Below, piece by piece: positions 11,135 to 20,542 of a stretch of DNA of 64,000 bases (position 1 is the first letter of the stretch; every line of letters starts with the position of its first letter). Both the position numbers and the translations under genes were made by a program. Under the pieces are notes generated by a model. The model was not told the DNA's origin. It did no database searches and saw only the letters and a program-made list of their open reading frames with translations. This DNA is from Amphiduros pacificus. Its lineage: Eukaryota > Annelida > Polychaeta > Phyllodocida > Hesionidae. The stretch is taken from assembly GCA_949316495.1 (NCBI GenBank), contig OX439004.1:32060904-32124903 (forward strand), read 5' to 3'.

Positions 11135-11570
11135 ATGAGTGAAACTACATTCCCTCTTTTTCACATTACCTGTAAAGCTATGTGAATCATTTTGATCAAA
11201 CTGTATTTATATACTATACTGAAGCACTTGGTCATGGTAGCAGTTATCAATAACTCCAGGAAAGATGAAATACAAGCTGCTGAGATTTCTCACCTGGTGC
11301 AGAGTCTGCCATTTTGATTCGGTAACTGCAGTTACCGAATCCAGTATCCCCCCAGTGATTAGTGAAGGACGGGAGGTGTTAGGCTTGATTCCAACTCGCG
11401 GGAGTGATACTTTCATCTCGGGTAAGCGGATTGGAAGTAGACCTGATATGGCCATTGTCGCTGAAAGGGTCGTAAAACACCATTTTTTGTGTTTTTCTCT
11501 GCATAGCCTCCATTCTGTGAGTATGATTGCGTTTATGCTTATGTCACATCGATAGCTGGCGTAGAGAAGC

Positions 11571-11686
<116 letters not shown>

Positions 11687-11984
11687 GATATAAATCCTTG
11701 GAATGGTTAATAGAGTTGTTCCACAGTGTCGTATATATATATATTGAATTACGATTTGGATTGGTGATTGGAATGCGAATATCTATAATGTGTTTTTATA
11801 TTTGCATTGGTGTTATGATGTGTTTTATATTTGTATGATGTTAAGAAATCTCATTTCGCGGATGTTGTGGTCGGATTAATTTATATACCAATAGTTTCAA
11901 TACAATGTACATCAGTAAACATAAATCAGACAAGCAAACGTTTCGTTTCTCAGAAGGAAAATGTTACTGTGCATTACACAGGTA

Positions 11985-12320
11985 GTATTCAATAACTACC
12001 TCTGCAGTCATTGCCCTGTTATTCGTCTCATTCAAAGTTTGGAAATTCCCGAGTCACAAATACTTGCTTTGCTCACAAAGATATCATTAAATCTGAATTG
12101 ACCAACATAAGATCATAAACTGTAACCAGGTGTCTGGTACATATACTGACCAATCAGTACAACTGCCAGTACAAAACAAATCTATTTATATTCTTAGTAA
12201 TGAGTTGACAGCCACATTTTTCTGAAGACTGATGACTTGCCCTCGATTCTGTGTGCACATTTATAACTTTGGTGGCATTTACTGAAATGGTAGAGAAGCC
12301 CTGCTAGGGAGGGTAGAAAA
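11985..12320 (+). repeat. Dispersed repeat copy A, upstream of the LINE
   Basis: Starts GTAGTATTCAATAACTACC and contains CTGCAGTCATTGCCCTG and a GAAGACTGATGACTTGC block. It matches 29430-29650 closely and 17130-17330 distantly. It directly precedes the LINE. Because the 29.4-kb copy stands alone, it is probably an independent element and not the LINE 5' UTR. Confidence 0.6.
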
Positions 12321-12635
12321 TTACATCATGCAAAATTGAAAGTACAACAGTCAAAAGCCAACATTGAATGTGGAGTATTAACAGTCAAAATAGTGGATTT
12401 ACTGTCTTTAGCATCCAAAATTGTGGTGCCAAGATGGAAATGAATACATAGAGAATGCATGGAAATATGTTATTTTGTGACATTTAGTGAACTTTGTGCA
12501 GTTTGAAGCACTTTTATATCAGCTGTTTGGACCATTATATTTATGGTTCAGTGATTTTCACCTATACAGGTGTGTAGTGGACTGTGGTGGTACCAGCATA
12601 ACAGGATTATTGATTGATTACCTGTGTGTGTCAAC

Positions 12636-13805
12636 ATGCGGGGCAAGTGTGGAAAGTGCAAGGAGACCCTGCCAGCAGGTGAGCCAGCCTACTGTAAAGG
12701 CTGCTTTGGAGAACATTTACTGGTAGTCAATCCTCTATTAACATTTGTGTCTAGCTACAGAAGCAAGTCCCCAAGCTTGAATGTAAAAAATGCAGCCCTG
12801 AACTTCTATTCACCAGATGATATAGAGGAGGCAAGAAAGTGTATGATTGACAATGTGAGGGATCTTATCCCAGATTTCCCCCACCTTGATAAAAAGAGAA
12901 CTGACTCATCAAATAGACAAGCAAGGGATGTAATGTTGGATGACATTATAGACATGTTTAAGGCACTTGATCTTGCAAACCAGAGTCAGGTGACCAAGTT
13001 TGTGTGTGATGATGCGGCAAAGCTACCTCCAAGTCCGGAGGATGCAGGAAATATGCTTAGATTGTTTGAGGCTCTGTCTAAGCAACAGAGGCAGCTACAA
13101 CAGATGCAGGAGACCATGACAACAGTGGTACAGGATGTATCTAAGAACAAAGCAGATATATCCAAGTTGTCTGAGCAGGAACCAATAAGGACCAAAGAGG
13201 GAGGAGCACCAGAGGGCGCCACAGCAATGCCTGCTAGTGATGCCAGCAAGCAAGCAGTGCCACCTGCGGGAGGTCAGCAGAATGAGGAGACTCCCACACC
13301 AGGGAGCTCTGGAGTACAACAGGAGAGAAGATATGCTGCAGCTGTGGAACAGAAAATTGCAGCAAGTGACCAATCAGGAACACAAACTGACAGACAGTTT
13401 ACTTTAGTAGGCTCAAATAATGGTAAAAGACCTAATAAAGGTAATGGCAAGGGAACACCAGACACTACATCTAGTGATAAAAGGAAGAGAGTAGGTAAAA
13501 CCGGTGGTACTGCTGAGGGATCTGGTCTTCTTACTGCTGGGCCCACAAAGTTTCAGATGCAGATTACAAATGTTAGTCCTGTACTGACCACTGATGAAAT
13601 AAAAGCATATGTAGAGAACAAAGGAGAGAATATAACACCATGTGAGATAGAGGACATGACATCTGAAGGGTGGAACACAAAGCGATTTTTATTGACTTTT
13701 GAATATAAGCATTTTGATGTGGTTATGGCACAAGATTTCTGGCCTCAAAAGATTTATTTTAAAAGGTGGTTTACACGCAAGCAAAAAGAAGTCACCCAAA
13801 ACTAA
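12636..13805 (+). CDS. LINE ORF1: zinc-finger, coiled-coil nucleic-acid-binding protein
   Basis: A 389-residue first ORF of a non-LTR retrotransposon, expected to coat the element RNA. The N terminus has a zinc-finger-like C5-x2-C8...C20-x2-C23 cluster. A glutamine-rich heptad region (about residues 150-190) looks like a coiled coil. A low-complexity basic stretch of Gly, Asn and Lys follows, and the last ~90 residues could form an RRM-like fold. The start is taken at the ATG at 12636; the open frame extends 12 bases upstream only through GTG-type codons. The stop is TAA at 13803-13805. The next codon is ATC and then the ORF2 ATG, all in the same frame, so the two ORFs are separated by one stop only. 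No interruption is seen. Confidence 0.75.
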   Translation: MRGKCGKCKETLPAGEPAYCKGCFGEHLLVVNPLLTFVSSYRSKSPSLNVKNAALNFYSPDDIEEARKCMIDNVRDLIPDFPHLDKKRTDSSNRQARDVMLDDIIDMFKALDLANQSQVTKFVCDDAAKLPPSPEDAGNMLRLFEALSKQQRQLQQMQETMTTVVQDVSKNKADISKLSEQEPIRTKEGGAPEGATAMPASDASKQAVPPAGGQQNEETPTPGSSGVQQERRYAAAVEQKIAASDQSGTQTDRQFTLVGSNNGKRPNKGNGKGTPDTTSSDKRKRVGKTGGTAEGSGLLTAGPTKFQMQITNVSPVLTTDEIKAYVENKGENITPCEIEDMTSEGWNTKRFLLTFEYKHFDVVMAQDFWPQKIYFKRWFTRKQKEVTQN

Positions 13806-13808
13806 ATC

Positions 13809-16800
13809 ATGGATAGAGACACACTGACTTTTATAACCTACAATAGCACTGGCATGGCCAGTGAAAAGAAGGATTTTATATATGGAATGATGCAGGATAC
13901 TAAACCAGATATAATTTTAATTCAAGAGACTTGGCTGATTAACTCTCAGAGAAATTCAGTATTAAGGAGCATATGTGATGATTATCTTGCCAATGGAGTC
14001 TCTGCTATTCCAGATGATAAGTTGTTGCTAGGGAGACCATATGGTGGACTTGGTATCTTGTGGAAGAAGAATATGGTCGATATTGTAGATTTTAAAACCA
14101 TTCCCGGAACATGTAGAGCATGTGCCATTGAAATTAAATGTGGTAATGATAAACTGCTTTGTATAAACATGTATTTGCCTGTAGACAACCAGCGTAAAAC
14201 ACATGTAGATGAAGAGTTTATGAAAGCATTAGACTGTGTAGAAATGTTTATTGAAAACTCCACCTGTAACAAAGTTATACTAGGAGGTGATATGAATATT
14301 GACTTTAAAAGACACAATGCCCATGATATGTATTTTAGGGAATTTCTAAACAGGTGCCACATGAAAGACACTTGTGAACTGGCTGCTGGCTGTTCAGAGT
14401 ACACATATCATGATTTTGTCAACAATACCAGATCATGCATTGACCATTTTAATGTACAGAATGTGCTATGTGATTCAGTCATGAGGATTTTGAGATATGA
14501 AAATGCACTGAATCCATCATATCATATACCGCTTGTGATGAAGATGTGTGTGAAAACAAAACAGACAGATATGAGAGACACAGAGGAAATTCCTAGTGAT
14601 GTTCCCATAGCTTGGCATAGGGTTGGAGACAATCATGTCCTGCAATATCAAAGGAGACAGCAGCAACTTTTAGCCAGCATGGATACCTTTAGTGTTTCCT
14701 TGTGTGATGATGTAACTTGTGAAGATAATGATCATAGACAACAGATAGATCAGTGGTGTGCTAGCCTTATTGAATGCTGCCTAGATGCTGATGTTGTGTT
14801 TCCACATGTTAGGAAAACTAAAAGAAATAGACCATATTGGAATGAAAATGTGCAGCCATACAAGACAGAAAGTATCTGGTGGCACAACTTATGGATTGAA
14901 TGTGGTAGACCAGGAGATGGAATTGTTTATGACTCAATGAGAGAAGCCAAAAGACAGTTAGCATATGCCAATCGCAGAAGTAAACGGAAAGAGAATGTGC
15001 AAAGAAATGAAAAAATGGCTGAAGCTATTGCTGACAATCGCTCCAGAGACTTCTACCGGGAAGTCAAAAAGGCAAACCCCAAAGATAAGTCTGCTCCAAG
15101 TATGGATGGATATGTAAAACATGATGACATAGCTGACCATCTGGGAGATAAGTATGAGACATTGTACAATTCTGTCCCCTCTGATGTGGAGGAGATGGAG
15201 CGTAGCACAGATTTTATAAAGAGTCAATGTCCCCATTACAATGAGATGGACAGAGTAGTTAGCACTGAGGATGTGTCTGAAGCCATCAAACATCTCAAAG
15301 CAAACAAGTCAGATGGTGACAAAGGTTTTATGTCAAATCACTTACTGTATAGTGGAGAGAATTTTAAATGTGAACTGGCCAAGTTGATAACTGCTATTAT
15401 GACACATGGGTATCAACCGCGTGATGCGCTGTTGGGTACCATAGCATCTATACCAAAAGACGCAAAAGGAAATATATGTACAGACAAAAACTACAGAGGT
15501 ATAACACTATGTAGCTCTATTGCCAAGCTGATTGATGTCATAACAATCATAAGATACTCGGAGCTGCTGGCTACAAGTGAAATGCAATATTCTTTCAAAA
15601 AGGGCCACAGTACTGCCATGTGTTCTCTGGTTTTAAAGGAAGTCGTGAATTACTATCTGAACAGAAATTCAGAAGTGTATGCAAGCTTCATTGACGCTAC
15701 AAAGGCTTTCGACCGTGTACGACATGATAAGTTGTTCCAGATTTTAATTGATAGAAATGTACCACCTATAGTTCTCAGAGCCATGTTGGATCTTTACCAG
15801 AGACAAGTGATGAGAACAGTTTGGAAAAGGCACTACTCACGAGAATTTAGTACAAAGAATGGAATTCGACAGGGGGGGATTATCTCCCCTGTGTTGTTTT
15901 GTATTTATATGGATGTACTCATGAAGAGACTAGAAGAGGATGGAGTAGGTTGCTGGGTAGGCAGTCACTTCTTCGGCTCATTAGGATATGCTGATGACCT
16001 CGCTCTCCTAGTTCCTAGTGCTGATGGTCTAAGGAAAATGGTTTCTACATGTGAGGAATTCGGCATAGAATACGATGTGGCATATAATGCTTCAAAAACA
16101 GTATGTATGTTGTTTAGTCGCAAAAAGGTGACAAAGCCCTGCATATATCTCAATGGTGAACTTTTGAAGTGGGTTGACACCGTGAAGCACCTTGGTAACC
16201 ATATCAACTCAGATCTTAGTGAGAGAGCTGAAGTGACCAAGAAAAAGAATGATCTCATTCAGAGAACAAACTCACTTCTTGTTACACTGGGGAAAAGTAG
16301 AGATCAAATACTCACCAAAGTGTTCAAGTCACAGTGTGCACATATGTACGGATCTCAGGCCTGGAACTTGGCAGACAGATCTGTAGCTGAGTATCAAACA
16401 ATGTGGAACCGTTGTGTCAGAAGAATTCTGAAACTGCCCTATGCAACACACAGGAGATTCCTCGCATGTCTGCTGGAGGAAAGTTGTGCAATGGACCAAA
16501 TCTATTGTAGATTTTTAACCCTTTTATTCAAGATGGAGAGAAGCCTAAACACCAGAGTGCAGTTTATTGCCAAGCTGAGTAGTGAATCTGCAAAAAGCAT
16601 CTGTGGGGGTAACCTCAGGGTTATTGCCAATAGATTGAGTGCTGATATTGTCACAATACGCAGTGAAGGTCAAAGGAGACTGAAAAGTGCATATATCTCT
16701 GAAAGCTCTGAACAGGATCACATAGCTGTCAGTCTTATACTAGAAATGAAAGGTTTCCTGACAGGTGAAGCTGTGATAAATGGTTTTGGTGTTGAGGAGG

Positions 16801-16835
16801 TGAAAGATATTTTATATGATGTTTGTGTGAACTAA
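13809..16835 (+). CDS. LINE ORF2: AP-like endonuclease plus reverse transcriptase
   Basis: A 1008-residue open frame without breaks. Residues 1 to about 250 form an endonuclease/exonuclease/phosphatase domain (N12 in TYNSTGM, QETW with E40, GGDMN with D161 and N163, and IDHF at 211-214). The expected SDH motif near the domain end reads S237-Y-H. Residues about 530-800 form the reverse transcriptase: FIDATKAFDRV with D629 and D635, GIRQGGIISPVLF, and YADD at 727-730. The tail is a typical LINE C-terminal region. Motif style points to the jockey/CR1 group, but the clade is not certain. The enzyme nicks target DNA and copies its own RNA. The length fits a full ORF2. Confidence 0.92.
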   Translation: MDRDTLTFITYNSTGMASEKKDFIYGMMQDTKPDIILIQETWLINSQRNSVLRSICDDYLANGVSAIPDDKLLLGRPYGGLGILWKKNMVDIVDFKTIPGTCRACAIEIKCGNDKLLCINMYLPVDNQRKTHVDEEFMKALDCVEMFIENSTCNKVILGGDMNIDFKRHNAHDMYFREFLNRCHMKDTCELAAGCSEYTYHDFVNNTRSCIDHFNVQNVLCDSVMRILRYENALNPSYHIPLVMKMCVKTKQTDMRDTEEIPSDVPIAWHRVGDNHVLQYQRRQQQLLASMDTFSVSLCDDVTCEDNDHRQQIDQWCASLIECCLDADVVFPHVRKTKRNRPYWNENVQPYKTESIWWHNLWIECGRPGDGIVYDSMREAKRQLAYANRRSKRKENVQRNEKMAEAIADNRSRDFYREVKKANPKDKSAPSMDGYVKHDDIADHLGDKYETLYNSVPSDVEEMERSTDFIKSQCPHYNEMDRVVSTEDVSEAIKHLKANKSDGDKGFMSNHLLYSGENFKCELAKLITAIMTHGYQPRDALLGTIASIPKDAKGNICTDKNYRGITLCSSIAKLIDVITIIRYSELLATSEMQYSFKKGHSTAMCSLVLKEVVNYYLNRNSEVYASFIDATKAFDRVRHDKLFQILIDRNVPPIVLRAMLDLYQRQVMRTVWKRHYSREFSTKNGIRQGGIISPVLFCIYMDVLMKRLEEDGVGCWVGSHFFGSLGYADDLALLVPSADGLRKMVSTCEEFGIEYDVAYNASKTVCMLFSRKKVTKPCIYLNGELLKWVDTVKHLGNHINSDLSERAEVTKKKNDLIQRTNSLLVTLGKSRDQILTKVFKSQCAHMYGSQAWNLADRSVAEYQTMWNRCVRRILKLPYATHRRFLACLLEESCAMDQIYCRFLTLLFKMERSLNTRVQFIAKLSSESAKSICGGNLRVIANRLSADIVTIRSEGQRRLKSAYISESSEQDHIAVSLILEMKGFLTGEAVINGFGVEEVKDILYDVCVN

Positions 16836-17129
16836 ATTGCGATTTTAATTCTAGTCAATTTATATTTTTTTTTTTGTAATTGTGTTTGTGCTATTATGAT
16901 GTAAACCTCTATTCCATTATGTTAATATGATGTGAATGAATAAAATGATTTATGATGATGATGATATTCTTTTTCAATGAGCATACTTTTCTTATTGATT
17001 CATGTCTGCGTGGATTCATTTTTATTAAATGTAGTCACCATATATAGTATTTTCAAGGCTTTATTCCATTGCATGAAAACTCACTACAGGTAAATTTTGA
17101 TTGGATCAGGAAGGGTATATTCTCAGGAT

Positions 17130-17330
17130 AACATCGGTAGTAACTATTCACTACTTCTGCTGCCATTGCCCTGTTTTGACGTTGTTTGAAATCGGGAACA
17201 CCCAAGTCCAGTCACGCCCACCAAAATATCATGCAATCAGAATTTAGCTGGATGATCGATACGCTAAACAATAAGAATCTGTATAAAAGGTTAATCATTC
17301 TGTCACTGACCAGTGACAGTACAATCAACA
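17130..17330 (+). repeat. Dispersed repeat copy B (diverged)
   Basis: Shares the TTCACTACTTCTGCTGCCAT and TGCCCTG blocks and the CACTGACCAGTGACAGTAC end region with copies at 11985-12320 and 29430-29650, at lower similarity. Confidence 0.5.
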
Positions 17331-18066
17331 GGCATGGCTTCACGTGTGTGTGTTAATTGATGCATAATTTATAAGAAAATAATATGCTTTAATTACACTG
17401 ATTTACATTTTCCCCCCTCAAGATTTGCATTCTCAATATTTTTTCTCAAAGATATTTTCCCCACTTTCTTGTCATAAGTGTTCTGCTATATCTATAAACT
17501 GCAAACATGTTTCTAAAGAAATGAAATGACAGATACATAATTGATTCATGCTATTTTTACAGATTATATCTGCTTTTTGATGAGTCCAATGATTAGTCAC
17601 CTTCGCCAATGTTCAAGGTCAACATAGTTTTTTTCACATTGATGAAATGATGGTATATTTTAATGTCCATCTCATAGATATGATAAATTCGAATGGTTGA
17701 GATGTTTGGTACTCTTCATATGTTGCAAATGCATTGTGCGACTTCTTAGGTATCAGTGTCGCAAATGTCTTAGGAGTATGAAATGTGTGTCATCCCTTTA
17801 AGGGGACAAGGACATGAAAAAATGATAAAGAACGATATTTTCAAGACTTTGATTTACACAGTATATTTGACCTCTGCGTACCCCAAAACATACTATTCCA
17901 TGACTGTATCAAACTATTTGTGTAGATATTTAGCAGGCTAGTTACAGTGAATCTACCCATGCTGCGAATGTTTTTAAACTCAACTTATCCTCTTCTTCCC
18001 TTATCGGCTCCTGGCTGGTTAGAACGTCTCTCACGTCCACTCAACAGACCGCGCCCGAAGCCTTGT
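17331..18066. other. Non-coding, nothing recognised
   Basis: AT-rich sequence between repeat copy B and the large hairpin. No gene, RNA or known repeat was recognised. Confidence 0.4.
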
Positions 18067-18274
18067 CAAAATCTGTGAATAGTAACAATCAGATTTTGAC
18101 AGGCTTCATGCGTGGTCTGATGAATGGATCATTATGTTTAATGCTATGAAATGTAAAGAGATGCAAATGATTTCTGTATATGACTTTACATTTCATAGCA
18201 TTAAACATAATGATCCACTCATTAGACCATGCTTGAAGCCTGTCAAAATCTGATTGTTACTGTTCACAGTTTTG
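18067..18274. repeat. Large inverted repeat, arms of ~92 bp
   Basis: The left arm 18067-18158 and right arm 18184-18274 are reverse complements with only a handful of mismatches, separated by 25 bp. The inner part is nearly perfect (GGATCATTATGTTTAATGCT and its inverse). The left arm also contains a nested smaller inverted repeat built from GAAGCC-TGTCAAAATCTG. It could be a foldback MITE or a source of hairpin RNA. Confidence 0.8.
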
Positions 18275-18679
18275 GTCAAATATGATTTCTGTAAATACTT
18301 GGGAATTATCAGCAAACAATTAAATAGAAAAAATGTACCACATAAGGTAGGTTGGCACATTATGAACGGGATAGGTCAAAGGACACTTTCCTGGGATATG
18401 CCACTCGTGACCGATCTCACAGAAGATTTCACTCCATTTATTACTCCACGCTCTTCAGTTAGATACATTTTCCCTGATATCATATCCGCAGATATGGTAT
18501 CTCTGTCAAACATGGTAGGTGGCTTCATTGGTTGTTCCTGTAGAACATTGTTAAATGTCTTGGCAAAATCCGATTATACATTATCTAGATATCCACCACT
18601 ATCCAAGATGCTGGGGAGGTCTGGAGAGGTCCGGGGAGGCCTGGAGAGCTCCACTTTGATACATTCTCCACTTAACTGA

Positions 18680-20542
18680 ATATCGCTCAAATCACATCAA
18701 ACACTTTGTCCTCGAATTTGGGAATAAACTAAACTAATTGGCATCCCGCCGTGAAAATAGAATGTAGAAGTATGCAAGAGAATTTTCATTGAGATGAAGA
18801 TAGATGAAGATCATTCATTCATTAATTCATTGATAAATTATGTTTCTAGCATTTTATGGGACATGTAATAAGTATATTTCTCGATTTACTTCCCTACTAT
18901 ATGATAGATAAAGAGGTAAAACAAATTCAGTTATTTTGTGATAACCTTTGATGTTACAAAACCCTGAATATTACCTTTGTTTGCCATAATTCCTCTTTTT
19001 GTCTTTGACTATTCGAGGCGTGCGGTACACTGTGGTGTCCACTTCATCGTTTGAGCGCATTACCTAAGGAGTGCTTCTGCAAATTGAATATGAGAATGAA
19101 ATTACTGTACTCTCATGCTATGGTTGTGGTTTATGCACGTGACAAAAAATGATAACAAACTAATGTGCACCTGTATGATAATATTTGAGATGGATAAGCA
19201 GATTACAAAGTTTGTGACAAATTCCCTGCTTATTTCATATTTCCCCCGATCATATTTGTAAAATTTTAGTTCTTGACGTTAAATAAATTTTAGATTTCTT
19301 TAGATTTTCGAAAATGAATATCACTTTCAAGTCTACCTGACTTTTTCTAAACATATCGTGTGGAATTATTCTGTGTAACTATATGATAATATTTTGAGAT
19401 GGAGATTGAAAATCTAAATTTTTCCCAGCCTTTTCTTAACTTATCGTGTGGAATTATATTCTTGTAGGTTTTATCACAATGTACTGCCTTCGACCCATAT
19501 AGTATGAATGGAAATGCATTCAAGATTCAGAGGACACTTTTGGAACTTTTGATTCAATCAGAGGGTGAACTTGTAACCCTTGTTATGGATAAAAGAAGGC
19601 AATTCATTTACTAGTTGTTACTTATCCTCATTAACTCTGACACATTACCCAAGTGCTAAACTTTGACTGAACCCAGCAGTTATCATATGGTAGGAAAATG
19701 ATACCAGATAGCTCTAATTTAGGTATTACAACTGATCAAAGATGTAACTGCCACAGGAAAGTACTCATATTTCAGAGAATGATTATATGAAGCAATAAGT
19801 GCAAAAAATAATATAACCCTCTTGAGCTTTACAGAAAAATAAATATAAACAAGAAAGTCGTTTTTAAAAAATGTATACAGCCTCCTTTTGAAAATGATAT
19901 TTATATTTTCTCATCATTTTGAAGTTGCCGTAAATGTAGACTAGCTTGACCTGCAGCTGTCCGAAACTGGCAGTTGAAACTCGGACATTTGTAACACAGT
20001 CATACATCTAATCGTGTACATTTCCTCTTTCAGCAGTTCGCAAACCCACTCAAAAACAAAGATTACCTATGTACAGTAGATTTTCATAATCATATGCATC
20101 TTCAGCAGACGACATTTGGCTGAAACAAGTCAAAACCGATGAAAGATTTCCTCAATTTTTAAAACAAATTCAATAGCCTTGATATGAATACATCTCTGTG
20201 TAACAAGGACCTCTACCGTTAGTACTGAAGAGAGTGATCACAACGGCCCCACTTTCAACGTGAGCTGGTTGGGTCTATCTTGTTTGTGTATGCGTGACAT
20301 CAACCCTGCCACACACATCCAACCGACTCATCCAACCCGTCCTCAATCAATACACAGTGGCTCAGAACAACAACATTGCTGAATATCGCTCAGTGCTTTA
20401 TCTCATTCATTCTATTTGCTGATTTGCCTTATTTACCTGAGGCGGTACTTATCTTATCACCTGATATTACCAGTCTAGGGTTCACGCTTGGCCACTGTCA
20501 AATACGTTCACATTCATTGTACATGTCAATGAGACGGGTAAC
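18680..20542. other. Region upstream of retinol saturase, no gene seen
   Basis: Non-coding by inspection. It should contain the promoter and any 5' UTR exon of the retinol saturase gene, but no TATA box or other element stood out. Confidence 0.4.

Larger units (their letters stand above)
9081..11357. mobile_element. DNA transposon with 86-bp TIRs and 6-bp target duplication
   Basis: The terminal inverted repeats 9081-9166 and 11272-11357 start CACTGGGGGGATACTGG and differ at only two positions. The flanks are the direct repeat ATTAGT (9075-9080 and 11358-11363), a 6-bp target duplication. Each TIR contains a perfect 26-bp palindrome made of GATTCGGTAACT and its inverse (9097-9122 and 11316-11341). 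Further single copies of the 12-mer lie subterminally in mirror-image clusters. The interior holds only short ORFs. A decayed reading stretch runs on the minus strand (10883-10310, with a CYHC motif and interrupted by stops), and exon-like pieces lie on the plus strand (about 9694-10227). No DDE domain was recognised. A 6-bp duplication is known for Dada (6-7 bp) and IS3EU elements. Near-identical TIRs suggest recent mobility, possibly non-autonomous. Confidence 0.8.
9013..11490 (+). repeat. tRNA-derived SINE, split by a DNA transposon
   Basis: The left piece (about 9013-9080) holds a box A-like TAGCACAATTGG at 9033 followed by an anticodon-arm-like CTGCCTTATACG. The right piece (11358 to about 11490) holds a box B-like GGCTTGATTCC at 11382-11392, then a body ending in GCTGAAAGGGTCGTAAAACACC. 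The same 3' body recurs at about 44157-44205. The two pieces are separated exactly by the transposon at 9081-11357 and its ATTAGT duplication, so the SINE was the target. Confidence 0.6.
12320..16968 (+). mobile_element. Near-complete non-LTR retrotransposon (jockey/CR1-like group)
   Basis: Contains ORF1 and ORF2 head to tail, a short 3' UTR with an AATAAA signal (16939-16944) and a terminal short (TGA)n run (about 16951-16965). That tail is typical of CR1/L2-type elements, which end in short tandem repeats rather than poly(A). The 5' end is not defined; about 12320, after repeat copy A, is a guess. Both ORFs are open, so it may be recent. Confidence 0.75.

Noticed and set aside
12624-12635. 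LINE ORF1 start at 12624
   Set aside because: That position is GTG, not ATG; the first ATG is at 12636.
18254-18679. 141-codon open frame on plus
   Set aside because: It begins at TTG inside the large hairpin and shows no domain or splice support. Treated as chance.
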